A stretch of 64,000 bases of DNA, taken from positions 810,001 through 874,000 of the forward strand of contig WPIO01000108.1 of the NCBI GenBank assembly GCA_009760855.2. The letters are read 5' to 3'. Under the pieces are notes generated by a model, which saw nothing but the letters and a program-made list of their open reading frames with translations, did no database searches and was not told where the DNA came from. The translations under genes were made by a program, and so were the position numbers. Shown piece by piece: positions 16,408 through 44,432 of the stretch; within the stretch, counting starts at the first letter, position 1; every line of letters begins with the position of its first letter. Source of the stretch: Cristatella mucedo (lineage: Eukaryota; Bryozoa; Phylactolaemata; Cristatellidae).

Positions 16408-17091
16408 GTAAAAACCGGAAACAGCGCTCAGCTCCGCCGGAGCTGCCGCAATGCCGAAGAAGCGCACTCACGCACTCACGCACAGAGTACAGGCTACACT
16501 GAGCACAATTTAATCTCGTAATAGAGAAACCGCACGCTCCATCCTATGAGGCATCGCCTCACTCTTTGGTGGAAGAGGTAGCGTCGGCGGTTCTCCTCAG
16601 GGGCTCCTCTCCTGCCGTCCAGCCTTCGAGTGCCGTTTCTATCAGAGGGCATTCTTCAAATCGCAGTCGTGTCCATATTTTTATCGCCGGATCGCGCAAA
16701 CGTACCTGTTATACCGGACTTACAACATGTGAATTTAAATTTAATTCAATTGGTTTTAATTTACCGAACACGAATTCGCGTGTAACTGGAGTAAAGCTTT
16801 AGACGACGTTAGCCTCTGGTTACGGCTCGGCAGATTACGCTAGTAACGGTCGTCGTTACCTGTGGATTATCTCTTCTGCAAGAGCTACGGCGTCATGCAA
16901 GTCCTACACTGGTTAGACTCTACGAATGAGCTTCACCTTCAACTTCATATGCGGCGGTTCGGGATGTCGCGGTCTTAGAGTGGATTTGACGATGGAACTT
17001 GTGGCCACAAATGCAAGATCTTAGGCCAAAAGGTAGCTTCAAGAAATAATGGCTAGACCCTTCATTCTTCATTTATGAACTGCTACGAAGA

Positions 17092-17298
17092 GATATTCAC
17101 ATGCATGCATGCACTCAGGCACGCGCACGCACACGCGACGGCACACGCGCAGGCAAGCTGGCAGGCACTCACGCAGGCACACATACACACGCACACGTAC
17201 AAGCGCGCACTCACACACTCACACACACCAACTGCCCATTGCGTGTGCGTGCGTGCGTGCGTGCGTGCGCGTGTGCGTGCGTGTTCGCGTGCATGCGC
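17092..17298. repeat. CA/GT-rich simple repeat region
   Basis: Irregular GCACACGC-type repeats on the plus strand switching to GTGCGTGC repeats near 17243. The two halves are partly complementary and could fold into a hairpin. Confidence 0.8.
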
Positions 17299-17508
17299 TA
17301 AAATGGCCACTGCCATTGTTAACGGATCGACGTGTTTCTTTGGCTACGTGCAAAGTACGAGATTTAATTCTCCCAGGGCTCCATATAATGTTATTTGTCA
17401 TCATTATAGCATCCGGCGTGAGCGCGTCTTCGGATGTTCGTCGTCCGCGCATTTTCAACGAGCTAGCATATCAACTAATATGGAGTCGTTTATTTATAGA
17501 TTGAGTGC

Positions 17509-17640
17509 ACTTTCGGCTATGAGCACAGTGCCCATAGCAACTACTTCGGCGCCGGTACGTGGTTGTTTGGCACAGAGCCAGCTCACTTCCCTCTCGTCTT
17601 GATATGGGCACCACGTACATAGCCGAAAGTGAGCTGGCTC
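17509..17640. repeat. Nested inverted repeats (possible MITE or foldback)
   Basis: AGAGCCAGCTCACTT (17574-17588) is the reverse complement of 17626-17640, and CACTTTCGGCTATG (17509-17522) is the reverse complement of 17618-17631. GTGCCCATA and TATGGGCAC also pair. The overlapping arms allow alternative hairpins. Confidence 0.75.
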
Positions 17641-17858
17641 TATAAAAAAACGAGCGTATTAAGCGTATTACTGTGCTTGAGCGCCACCAATGGATACTTT
17701 GACGGCCCAGTGTAGACTTTCAACGATGAAGGAACACGAGATTTCATTATAGGTAAGCCATAAATCCGCTCCGGCGTTTTACCTGCAAAGCATTGAAGTG
17801 ATTAGGCAATGAGTGTTACCACTTTTAAGCTGATCATGGGACGCAAGAAAGTATGTCT

Positions 17859-17904
17859 GCCTAGAGGCTTCTACGAGCGAGATAGCTCGTGGAAGCCTCT
17901 AGGC
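17859..17904. repeat. Hairpin-forming inverted repeat
   Basis: Arms GCCTAGAGGCTTC (17859-17871) and GAAGCCTCTAGGC (17892-17904) are perfect complements; inner ACGAG and CTCGT extend the stem. Confidence 0.85.
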
Positions 17905-18178
17905 GATCCAGAGTAACAGTCGTATCCAGGGTAACAGTCGTATCCAGGGTAACAGTCGTATCCAGGGTAACAGTCGTATCCAGAGTAACAGTCGTATCCA
18001 CAGTGGTCCGAAACGTTGTACAGCTTTGCGCACTCTGGATTGAGCCCAGCAAAGCTCGATGGGTGCAGACATGGTCGAGTCCGGCAGAGAAGCTGCAATG
18101 GATATTTGCTGTGCAGCTGCAGTTACCCGAAACTTTGTACAGCTTTTCGCATTCTACATTGATCCCAGCAAAACTCAT
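17871..18178 (-). pseudogene. Possible Cys-rich coding relic with internal duplication
   Basis: Two stretches about 105 bp apart encode related peptides: FAGINVECEKLYKVSGNC (ending near 18125) and FAGLNPECAKLYNVSDHC (near 18000-18060), the second followed by the GYDCYP repeat and a stop. The copies lie in different frames; an intron (GTAACTG to CATTGCAG) or a frameshift could separate them. The family is not recognised. The paired cysteines hint at a small secreted domain, but this may be noncoding. Confidence 0.3.
17909..17998. repeat. 18-bp tandem repeat, five copies
   Basis: Five copies of GTAACAGTCGTATCCAGG-type units with one variable base pair. On the minus strand they encode a GYDCYP hexapeptide repeat, continuous with the Cys-rich segment at 18000-18098. 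Confidence 0.9.
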
Positions 18179-18254
18179 TGACTCATTTCAATGGAAAGTT
18201 TCATCCGTAAACTTGCTCCGAGTCTGTACTTGGTTATCTTACTAACGGGAGGGG

Positions 18255-18445
18255 GGGACTATAACCACATTTGCATGCTGACCCTGTGCATGTCACCCTT
18301 AACCATGTTATTCATGTTGTTTGTGTATCAAGCATGATATTACTCACGATTCAATCGCATTTCTCTTTGCAGCAAATATAAAGCGCCTAGGAAGAGATTG
18401 AGTTCTCTGAGGGCGCTTTATCAAGTGCATAATTATTATCATTAT
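18255..18445 (+). mobile_element. LINE family A 3' UTR and tail
   Basis: Starts at CCACATTTGCATGCTGACCC and ends with AAAGCGCCTAGGAAGAGATT, GAGGGCGCTTTATCAAGTGC and an AT-rich tail. A 5'-truncated insertion without coding sequence. Confidence 0.85.
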
Positions 18446-18589
18446 TTAAACTGTGGCCGTTTAAACGCTATACAGCCAATGGCTTCACTTAACAGACAGA
18501 ACCAAAAAGAAGGGGGCAGATCGATATGATGATATACTTATTTAATGTTGAAGCTTATACGCTTATAGAGAGGTGTATTTTACATACAT

Positions 18590-18666
18590 ACATTACGTAC
18601 ATTCATGAATACATACATGCATACATACATGCATACATATAAATAAATAAATAAATAAATAAATAA

Positions 18667-18711
<45 letters not shown>

Positions 18712-18755
18712 TGCGTGCGTGCGTGCGTGTGTGTGTGTGTGTGTGTGTGTGCATG
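18590..18755. repeat. Compound simple repeat (CATA)n(AAAT)n(GT)n
   Basis: Successive CATA, AAAT, TA, GT, GC-GT and GT runs. Confidence 0.9.
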
Positions 18756-19164
18756 CAGAATTATCTAGTAAGTGACTTCTGCTCACTGGCGTTTCAGCAG
18801 CGGGTGTTAAGTAAACAAAGGTGGTAAATTCTACTTCCCTATTGAACCATTAATGAGTAAATCATGGGATAAGTTGCCGTGTTACAACTGAATTTATAAG
18901 ATTCGAATTCGTTAAGAAACCTAGGAATCAAATTCCTTTACCTGAATGCTCAAAATGTCATAAAGTACACGGCGACAGAGCACAAGGATAATTCTATAAT
19001 ATAAATAGTAAACAGCAGGAATTAAACAAGAAATTAATAGTGCATTGTCAAAGCATGTTAAGCGTAGCAATTTCCAAGGAAAACTTTCAAAAAATAAGCA
19101 AATTAAAGTAACTGCTTAATTTACGATTAGGGTAAGAGCAAAGAACTTCAGCGAATTAATTTAC

Positions 19165-19605
19165 ACGTTTTTCTGCACCAGTTTCAGCCTCACCATGCCC
19201 TCAGATCCTCTATGGAAAATAAATTAGATGTTTTATTCCTCTGGCTTAAAGGCCATCGGTGACAGAAGCTTTTGCTCTGCAGGTCCTAGACTGTGGAATT
19301 GACTTCGAAAATTCTCATGCAACGACATATACTCTCTTGATAGCGACTGCTACACATCTTTTCCCGCCGTCCTGAGCTACAAATTTCCTGCCAATCACCA
19401 CCTCAAGTGCCATCCTGACTCAGCTATGCCTCTCACTTTCTCCTTGTTGCGTGAAATGAAGTCTATTGGCTTATCGAATGCGTACCGACAGCCGCTTAGG
19501 CTTTCGGTGCTATGGAAAACTCTCTTACGTAACAATCACTCGGTCTTTGTGGTTTTGTATAGTCACAGATGGATATATATTACATCACATTACATTACCT
19601 CCGAG
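19165..19605 (+). mobile_element. LINE family B 3' fragment
   Basis: The region encoding GDRSFCSAGPRLWN-like sequence, TTGCGTGAAATGAAGTC and a tail of ATTACATCACATTACATTAC align with the end of the family B copy at 57 kb. The tail repeat (ATTAC/TACAT) is the family's 3' signature. Confidence 0.7.
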
Positions 19606-20029
19606 GCTCACCTTTTTTTTATTCTAATTTGAACGCCCATATCCCTTTAGGTTATATCGTTATACATCTCGAAACATTTCGTGGGCTCAGTGCACTAAAT
19701 TAATGATATTGTATTATGATAATATATACTAATATATTATACTTTATCTCTGCTAATCAAACCGAGAAAGTTGGTCACGCTTAAGATGGCGCACTTGCGT
19801 AGTGTGGCTAGATGGTACACTTCCGTCGAGCGGGCAAGAATGCTTAGCGGCGTCTTCCTTGACGCTCAGGGAAGCGAGTCCACTGTGAGCTGCTCGTAAT
19901 ACATAGCAAATAGCAAACTCATTTAAGGTAAATGTTGCTCCGTTTCCTCTTAAGATTAGCGGCGGCGCGTGCCTCGGCTGAGCGTTGAATGAGGCCCGGA
20001 CGAGAGCTCAGAACAGCTGAGCGCTTGGA

Positions 20030-20041
20030 CGGAGGCGGCGG

Positions 20042-20076
<35 letters not shown>
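20030..20076. repeat. Poly-G tract
   Basis: A run of more than 35 G after a short GGC stretch, about 70 bp beyond the donor side of the degraded PAN exon. Length is likely unreliable in assembly. Confidence 0.85.
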
Positions 20077-20077
<1 letters not shown>

Positions 20078-20147
20078 CAGGGTAGAGACGGCGAACGCAA
20101 GCGGCGACGGCCGACGCGCGAACGAAGACAACGAGCTCGTAACGTAC

Positions 20148-20358
20148 CGCTCCCGTTCTTGTAGTAGCTTGACCAGTTGGCATCCGAGTCGTTCACGCTT
20201 GAAGTGGTCGGCGAGGCAGCGGCGACGTAGCACCGGGAGAGAGCGACGTTGTTCGCGAAGCTGCCGGCAGCTCTGCTCGCAGCAGCAGCAGCAGCATCTG
20301 CTGCTGCTGCTGTTCGCAGATGCTGCCGGCAGCGTCTCGGGTCCATGACGACGGATGG
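20148..20358 (-). pseudogene. Degraded PAN module B exon (B0)
   Basis: The minus strand starts MDPRRC and ends NDSDANWSSYYKNGS at a donor (GAGCG followed by GTACGTT), exactly like the intact B exons at 30328, 51202 and 54744. Between these ends, compensating indels in the CAG-rich part replace two of the four core cysteines with an alanine-rich run. The 5' third of the exon is missing, cut off at about 20360 by satellite DNA. A relic of a further copy of the lectin gene. Confidence 0.75.
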
Positions 20359-20364
20359 ATTTTC

Positions 20365-22760
20365 GTAGTTTCCCTGGCCGTTGCCCTCGATTGCCGTGCA
20401 TTGCCCTCAAATGTACATTTGCGATTGGTTGAAAGGATGCGATTGCACTTTTAATACAGCGCGATGTAAAAAGCAAGAAAAATTGAATCTTCTTCCACCA
20501 GCTTTGCTTTTAATTGTAACAGAAAATCATAGATTGCTGTAGTGTTTCGGGCGATCGCCTTCGATTGCCATGCATTGCCCAAGGCTGAATGCGCAAAATG
20601 ACAGTATGTGCGCCCACAATGATCGTTATGTGGTAGGATAATTACAAATTCAAACAGCCGATTTCCAGCAAATTTGAAGTATTGCGGTAGAGGCCGGGCC
20701 ATTGCCGTCGATTGCCGTGCATTGCCCTCGATTGTGCCTTTGTCGATTGTGTAAAAGAATGTGGCTCCACTTTAATCCAGTGAAGTGTAATACGCAAGAA
20801 AAGTTGGAGCTTCTCTCAGCAACTGTTGGTCTATTTGTAACAGGCCGTTATGGATTGGCGTATTTACGTTGCAGTCAATTGAACCTGCACAATCGGTGCA
20901 AATTATGCGCCCTAAGGTACATGCTACGTGGAATGATATTTGCAGTTTATTGCAGCCAATCTTATCAACTTTTCACGGATTGTGCTATCGGCCCCTACCA
21001 TTGCTGTGGATTGCCATACATTGGTGACCGACCGTTAACTAGCAAAGCATCCTGAAAATGCCACTGCTTTATTTGGACGCCGCGGAGTGTTACATGTAAT
21101 GACATTTGGGGCTTCGTCCTGCCAATTTCTCGTCAATTTGCCTCGAATAGGGGCATTGGCCCGGGCTATTTCTGGCGATTGCCATTCATTGCTCGCGACT
21201 GTACGTGCCGATTGGTTGGATGTTACAGCACTTTAAACAAGTGCGCTGTGACAGGTAAGACAAATTTGATCTTGGCCCTGTCACTTTCTAGTGATTTGCG
21301 ATGGACCCCAATCCATATTTGCCCGGGCCATTGCCGTCGATTGCCATACATAGCCCGAGACAAAACGGTCAGAGCTGGTTAAAAGGGTTTAAAGTATGTG
21401 CCCGGCGCGCAGTGAGATGTTACGCGGAATGATAATTGGAGCTTGGTGCAGCCGATTTCACGTCAATTTGCCACGGATTGCCGTATTGGTCCCTGCCATT
21501 GTTGGCAATTGCCGAGCATTGTTGACAATTAACGTGCAAAATAGCTTGAAAGTCCTACGGTTTCACTTTTAGCACAAAGAAATACGAAATACGATAAAAA
21601 TTGGCATATCGTGCAGCCGATTTATGGTTGACTTGCCACGGATTGCAGTGGATTGCTGCTTCGAGCCTAGCCGTTGCCGTAGATTGCCATGCACTGCCAG
21701 AGACTGCATGAGTAAAATTGCTTAAAATGATGTGCTGGACTTTAACCAGTGTGCTCTGTAACAGGCATTCAAAATTGGAGCATAGCGAAACCAATTTCAG
21801 GGCATTTTGCATCAGATTGCTATCGATTACGGTATTGGCCCGGGCCATTGCAGTCAATTGTAGTGCATTGCTGCCAAATGATCGAGGCAATGGTAGTAAA
21901 ATTGTGTGACGATTATACAATTACCGAAGAATGGAGCAACGTGCAGTCTTATTAGAGCCCTAAGTGTACGTAATCTGGTCGTTCTGCTGCGGGTTGCGGC
22001 GGATTGACGTACTGGCCCGGGCAGTTGCAGTCGACTGCAGTGCGTTGCTGCAGAATGGTCAAAGCAATTGCAGCGAAGTTATGCAATTACACAATAACCG
22101 AAGAGTAGAGCAGCGTGCAATTATAATTAGAGCTTCTGGCTGTGCGGCGGATTGCAGCGGATATCGGCGGATTGAGGTGGATTTCGGTATGGACCGGGCC
22201 GTTGTAGTCGATAGCAGTGCATTGCATGAGAACGAGTGTGCACAATGGAGCGAAATAATGTGGAGGCACTTTGAACTGAACTGAGTCTAGTCCTATATGC
22301 AATGTCAATTAGAGCTTCTCGACGGCGATTTGAGGATTATTTGAAAGAGTGGACTGCAGTAGTTTCCCTGGTCAATTTCAGGCGATTGCCACCCATTGCC
22401 ACTGTGTGAGGATGCATATTTATTTTATTTTACGTGGTTGTGCAAACAGAATAATGGTGAACTTTAATATGCAATACAAACTTGAGCGCGGCGCAATGTA
22501 TTTCGATTTTCTTTGAGGTGGATTCGGTGAATTGAAGTTGATTGCGGTATTGGCCCGGGCTACTGCAGCCGATTGCAGCGCATTGCACGAGAACGGCCAT
22601 GCCAATGCAAGTGTAATTTTTAATTGCCATTTTCGCAGAGTGCTGTGATGTGCAGTCAAAAAAGAAGCTTTTCGAACAGGATTTCTTTCGTTGAGTGGTG
22701 GAATGCAGTGGATTGTAGTAATGGCCTGGGCCACGGCAATGTTATTTTAATGGAATTCGT
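20365..22760. repeat. Diverged tandem satellite, about 170-bp period
   Basis: A core resembling GGGCCATTGCCGTCGATTGC then ATGCATTGCCC recurs near 20390, 20560, 20707, 21000, 21170, 21335, 21500, 21675, 21850, 22025, 22205, 22380, 22565 and 22730. A second conserved block, GCAGCCGATTT..CAATTTGCC, sits between cores. Spacing is 145-185 bp, with one double-length gap. Units are diverged, so the array is old. No gene is inside. Confidence 0.8.
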
Positions 22761-23558
22761 GAGAACGCTCGAGCGAAATCGCGCGAAATTTTCTGGGTAC
22801 ATTGTACACGAAGCGTAGTTTGATATTCCAATCTTTTTGGAGATGTGCGCAGCTGATCTGTGGTGGATTTGACGGGGACTAGAATGGATTTTGATGCAGG
22901 TGTCCGGCATCAAAGCTCCTTTGCATAAGTGCGCGTGCTCGCAGCGACACAAAAATTCGGTGAATAGATCAATGGAACGTGCACTAAAATATCGGATCAA
23001 AAGATTTGAGCTGCAGCGCTAATGTCTGGTCGATGTTAGCCTAATTAGAGTGTATTGTGGCAATTCGTCGAACCCAGCATCGCGGCAGGTCACAACAGGA
23101 AACGGCAAAGTGGCTGCCAGTGGCTTTGACGTCTCGCAAATAGAGTCATCGCTGTCGTCGACCCGAGCGTGTTTTACGCAAGTTCTCGACGCCAACGTCA
23201 AAATCAGGCTGAGCGTTAAAGCTCTGCCAAAGTGAAGCAGGACTGGCACGTGACCCCGGTGGCACCCGCCGAGTGAGGCGGGGGCTGCGGTAGACGCGGC
23301 ACCGTGCCACAACTCCACAGCGCGAGCGTTCGGATCCTGCAGCGTTGAGTGCAGGTGCGTGCAGCCACGCCGATGACCCCGACGGCCAATGACCCGATGA
23401 CTGCAGCCGATGACCCCTGGAGCGCGTACAGTGAAAGCTAACACTTTGGAGACAATCAGAAGGTATGGAAGAGGAAGTAAAATTTGAAGTAGAATCTTTT
23501 TCGCAGGGACCACCCACCCGGTGCATTGGCTCCCAAATGCCTTCAGCAGGTCAGCCGG

Positions 23559-39007
<15,449 letters not shown>

Positions 39008-39099
39008 TGCATGCAGATTTTTTAATTCCCGCCGTCTCGTTAAGAGGAGCGGTTTTTGTCGCACTTAGGCCAAGCCCTTTAACCTCAAGGTCCGTGTTG

Positions 39100-41344
39100 A
39101 AGGTCAACGTCAATTATGGTAATGAGCCTAGCCGAAAATGAAAAGCGGCGATGTGGTCAGTGCTGCATTAGACATTGCAGCTGATTTTAACAGCAAAACA
39201 TATTTGGCCAGGTAACTAAACGTCACTGGTGAGCCCATTTATTAATATAAAATGCGCCACACATTTCCCCAAGGGATATGCGCGCATTTCCAGACGGCTG
39301 TCTTTCGTTGTCCGTGGTGCGAGGACGAGATGGAGAATTTGTCGCCGCGCTTCTGGTTTTGAAGCTATGCTGATATATTTCGACTACTGCATACCTGGTG
39401 CTATTAGGTTCTTTATATAAGGAGATAAATAATAAATAACGAGATGTTCAAGTGCACGCTGCAATAGTGTTTCACGAGGAACAAAGGAATTTTACTTATA
39501 AAAGGCTACTCCTGTTCCATTTATGCCACTGAGAGTTTGGACACTAACCCGGCTGCCAGCAGACTTTGCCACATGCATGCAAAAAATAATGCTGTCTTCG
39601 GATTTTTCGTAAAATCCGGTAAACAAATAGCTATGAATTAGCAATGAAGAATGGCTGCTGCAATGCGAGATGCTGCCGCAATCGGCATTTGAAGATGCGC
39701 TACGGAGAAATACACTTTTGTGGTGCCAGCTCCAGCCGACGCCTGACGAACATCAGCGAAGCCTTTGTAAAACCTTGCACCACGAGACTCGTGCCAGTGA
39801 CTCATAGGTGCAGCACAAATGCAAGCAGCCAATGCTGAGCATTATGCATTATGCAAGCAGCGACCATTATGCAAAGCGATATGGATCGAGTGTATTCCTA
39901 CGCGCCGCGCGCCGCCCCCCCCCCCGCCATCACCAACGAAGACTCGTGGGTGCAGCATCAACGCAAGCAGACTGCAACAGTCTCGCTTAGCAGTGCTATG
40001 TTCAATTGTGGCGCCGTCATTCGCGAACACTTGAGTTCCGGCCAAGCAGCAGTCGCAGAATTACTCTTAGTGGACTGCCGTGCAGCCACGAATACTGGCG
40101 GTGGAGCCGTGGGGCTGGGGACGCCCCCCCCCCCCCCGGCGGCGAAGCATTTGCCTCTCGTACAGCGGCTGCGGGGAGGGGGTGCCCCCCCCCCCCCCGG
40201 CGGCGGCGAGCGACCGGGGCCAAATGTATCCCTCCGCCTCTAACCGTCACCTGACGACGAACTTACGTCCTAGTTTCTGCTCGATGAGCAGCCGCAGAAT
40301 TAGCATCGAGAAGATGAAAGATGAATGCGACTTTGCCTGATAATTCTCCATGAATTGCTAGTTTTTAGCCTCTACGGAGAATATTCCAAGGTCTCGCAAC
40401 CAAACAGATGAAAGTCGTGGCTCCGCCTCGGAGTCACGAACTATTTACGTACGACATTTCTAGCTTTTACGTCAGCCATTGAGCAACCTACGCCTTCATC
40501 TTTTCTCACGAAACTCGTCAGCGCAAATTGTGTCATCGTCTGCTCGGCCGCCAACACGGGATTCTCGGGAATCTGCAGTTTGAGCCTCGCACTGACTGTT
40601 GAACTAAGTTTTGTGTGATGGTGAGTTATTCCGCCCCCAATGTCACAAGTCCTGACTGCTACATCTTTAGTAATTAAATGAGGTTGCAGCAAAGATGGGC
40701 GTCGAAAGGGGGTGGGAAAAGGGGTGGAGACATTTTTCTAATTTGCTCCTGTAGTCACAGTTAAAATTTAACGTTAAAATGCTCGAAGCTCACAATGTTA
40801 CGATCGTGTTATTTCTAATTGATATGTTTCTAGTCATGCTGCAAAGGTACAGCAATGATGAGCATTGAAGGAAAGATGGAAGGAAAAGGAGGAAGGAGGA
40901 AGACGCTTACAGTGGTCGTTCAATGGGCGGCCATGGCATTCCAGCGGCTCGAACTGCAATTCGTCCAGCTTTTGGGGTTTTAGCCCAGGAGCGTTTTCCC
41001 TTCGTTTTCACTTGGACCAGCTGAGTTGTCGTATTGACAAGCACACAAATCTTTGTTGAGTGATTTCCGCATTTGCGCTCCCGTGCTTTGCATTTAACAG
41101 CTCTGCATTTAACGTCTGCGAGTCGATGCCAGACTTGGTATTCACAGAGAGTACAGTTTTATCCTTTTATACTAATGTTGAACATGAAATACATGGAAGC
41201 TGAAAGAAAACTCTCGCCAACAGCGACTTGCTAGAGGACAAAGCAGAGGGACGACGAATTCACGAATCAAAGTTTACCTGCCTCACTTGACGATCTGAAA
41301 AAAATAAAATCCAGTAGATTGATCATTCTCATAAAACATGGACT
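39100..41344. other. Noncoding region with poly-C tracts
   Basis: No domain-bearing frame. Poly-C runs lie at 39916-39924, 40126-40138 and 40186-40199; the last two each precede CGGCGGCG and look like copies of one short unit about 60 bp apart. It lies upstream of lectin gene 1 and downstream of gene 2 and could hold the gene 1 promoter; no motif was identified. Confidence 0.4.
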
Positions 41345-41560
41345 GTGAACCTTGTAGAATCGCTTACTTTTGGTCTCTCGTACGGCTTCAAAACTCCCAG
41401 TAGCTCAGCAGGAGATTTTTCTGAATTACAACGTTCAGCAGAACGAAGAACAGCAGCAGCTATTGAAGCAATAAAATACTCAAACAACTCAATGCTTCCT
41501 AATATTTCACCAAGATTTCAATATCGAACACTAATTTTTCCATATCGAGAGGAGGGAATA
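41345..41560 (+). CDS. Possible exon of a periplasmic-binding-like receptor ectodomain
   Basis: The plus strand encodes LTFGLSYGF, a Ser/Gly stretch, RSAERRTAAAIEAIKYSNNS, MLPNISPRFQYRTLIFPYRE. A hydrophobic strand, then a helix with AIEAI, N-rich turn and LPN...YR is the usual start of ANF-receptor / class C GPCR ligand-binding domains. No matching exons were found nearby and splice sites are uncertain, so it may be a relic or a single exon of a long gene. It could also be chance. Confidence 0.3.
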
Positions 41561-41599
41561 CGCAATGGGCGTGTTCGTGTCGCGCCAGGAATGTATTAG

Positions 41600-42754
41600 C
41601 TGCTGATGCCTAACGCCGCTGCAGCTGTCGTTCCGAGGCCGCTGATACGCGTAGTGCCAGACATCCGGGACATTGTGCCGACGTCAGTCGCCTTTTCTAG
41701 CCTGCTGTCTCGCGCATTGTTAGCGAGGCTACCGCTGAGGGTACCAGATGGCTCGCGGCTGCCCAAATAGATTAGGGCGAACCATCGTTACTTCCCCTCG
41801 GTTTACCAAGTGTCTATAGGCTTTCTGGTAAACGTTCAGGCGCCCTGACGGTGGGAGCGAGAGGCAGGCATTTAGAGAGAAAAGGTTCCCAACTTATTTC
41901 GTACGACAGCGAGCCTTCTTCTCTCACCCAAAAATAAAGGTTTTAAGCAAGTGCTCTTGAGCAGAATTTGCAATGCGCCGCGAGCGACCCGACTTGCAGA
42001 GGTGGCAACGTCGCAAGCAGATACGCGCAGTCAATATGAGAGATAAATAAGCAGACAGGTGGACCCACCCAGGCAGGACAGATTTAAGGACAGATTTAAG
42101 TGACAAAGGGAGGCTTAGTTTCATCGATGCCTAACTAACCGTAGCCTCCTAATATCTACTAATCGCCCAGAGATTGCTCAGGCAGGTCTCAGACAGGCTT
42201 CATAGTGAAATATCACTTACCAGCACTATTTCGAAGGAAATCCTGGCGAACGAACCCTGCGGGAATAGCTTGATCGCTGATCAAGCGCTTTTGTACCATC
42301 TGCGATGTATACTGTGACCCCTGGGCAGTTAAAAGGTTTGTACAGGATGTTCGACCTATTATATAAGGATCCCCTTAAGCACCCGAGTCAATAAAATTCT
42401 GTCACTTCAACGAGATCATGAATGCATTCCAAGTTTCTAACAGTTGGCAAACATGAGTCTTACCGCATTCTATTTGCATGTCTATTAATACGCCCGTATT
42501 AATCGATAGCTAACGCATTTTGATGCAAATGGTATCGACATTCGTTTTTTTTTCGCAATCCGTTGCCAGCTTCGACTGTGCTCCACCTTGTGCAGGTGCC
42601 GGAACTGAATGCGCCAGGTTTCTGAACTCACGCATCGCAGAGGTGGGCTAAATGATCGTAGGGCACATTTACAATGAGATAATGAGCCGATTGTCCGAAA
42701 ACTCTACAAAATCACTCTGTGCAAGCCAGAAGCGAGGGTTGAGAGATATCACTG
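41600..42754. other. Noncoding stretch
   Basis: No frame with a recognised domain and no clear repeat. Confidence 0.4.
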
Positions 42755-42756
42755 CA

Positions 42757-42905
42757 CATGTTTGGTATAGCGGTTAAGGTGCTCATCCCGACTGAGGTCA
42801 GCGGTAATGTACATTCGATGGCTGAAGTTGTGGGCTTGAGCCCATGACATACGAAAACTGCCTGAATTCAGATTAAGTTCTCTTAGGGCGTAATGTATGC
42901 ATTAT
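42757..42905 (+). mobile_element. SINE family 1 copy
   Basis: Head GGTATAGCGGTTAAGGTGCTC (A-box-like) and GTTGTGGGCTTGAGCCCA (B-box-like), then a LINE A-like tail ending AGTTCTCTTAGGGCGTAATG. A segment of about 47 bp (42789-42835, starting CCGACTGAGGTCAGCGG) is repeated at 42975-43022. Confidence 0.65.
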
Positions 42906-43080
42906 ATATACATGTAAACATTACATCATCCTGAGATTCATAGATTTAGTAGAGAGAATTTAACCTCAGTTTCCCGACTGAGGTCAGCGGGAATGTACAT
43001 TCGATGGCTGAAGTTGTGGGCAACCCGGGCGAGGTGCATGGTCCGGGTATAGCTTCTAGATGGATGGTGGCAGATAGAAA

Positions 43081-43500
<420 letters not shown>

Positions 43501-43684
43501 CACAGACACAGAGAGAGACAGCAGAGACAGCCGTAGAGTCAGCCGGAAGCCAAGCCTCGCTCTGCCGCTGCGCTTGCAACTGCCGTTTCGCTGCTTCGGC
43601 ACTGGAACGGCAAGACCGGAAACCGGGGGAAGTGTCAGCAATGGCAGCAGCAGCAGCAAGTCTGCCTACTTGAAAACAAGTTGG

Positions 43685-44432
43685 GTTCTATTAGACAGCG
43701 ATATTATAGGCAGGAATACTAAATCAAAATTGGTTCATGCATTTGTGACATCCCGTCTTGAATTTTGTAACTCACTGCTTGCTTCTATACCGGAATGTGC
43801 AATCAGGCGCTTACAGTTGGTGCACAACTCTGCAGCTAGACTTGTCTGTCGTTAGCGTCGCAGTTGCCGCAGCAACTAACAAGTTTTAGCTCAGCTGCAC
43901 TGGGTTCCACCCAGTCAAGCAGCGCATCGAATGTAAGTTTCTGTCACTCACGCTCACGTCCCTTAATTTTTTGGCTCTAGCCCTATCAGATGTACTCCCA
44001 CACCAGGCGTCGTACTACCGGCTTTGCAGAATCTAACCACTTACCTATACCTCGTACGAACCTCAAATCTTTATTAGGCCGTGTTTTTAGTTCGTATGTT
44101 CGCAAAGCCTGGCGTACACTTACGATTCGCCCCGCGACATCCCCTGACTTGACAGATTAAACGAAGCTAAAACACATCTAATTACCAAAGCATTTAGTGG
44201 ATGCATTCAATTTGTCGTTTGCCTATTTATGCGTGCTGACACTGCACACTGCCACTAACCTCATTTGCATGCTGACCTTGTGCATATCCCCTCTAACCAA
44301 GTTATGCTTGCCGTCATTGAGCATGCTACCAAAAATTATTCGATCGTGCTCCCTTAGCAGCAAATTTAAAGTGCCTAGAAAGAGATTGAGTTGTCTGAGG
44401 GCGCTATACCGAACGTATTATTATTATTACAA
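43685..44432 (+). mobile_element. LINE family A, decayed 3' part
   Basis: Encodes [38 protein letters not shown] then a stop, followed by frame-shifted C-terminal sequence, 3' UTR and GGGCGCTATACCGAACGTAT plus ATT tail. Confidence 0.85.

Noticed and set aside
17909-17998. CRISPR-like array of short repeats
   Set aside because: The 18-bp units are contiguous with no spacers, and this is animal DNA.
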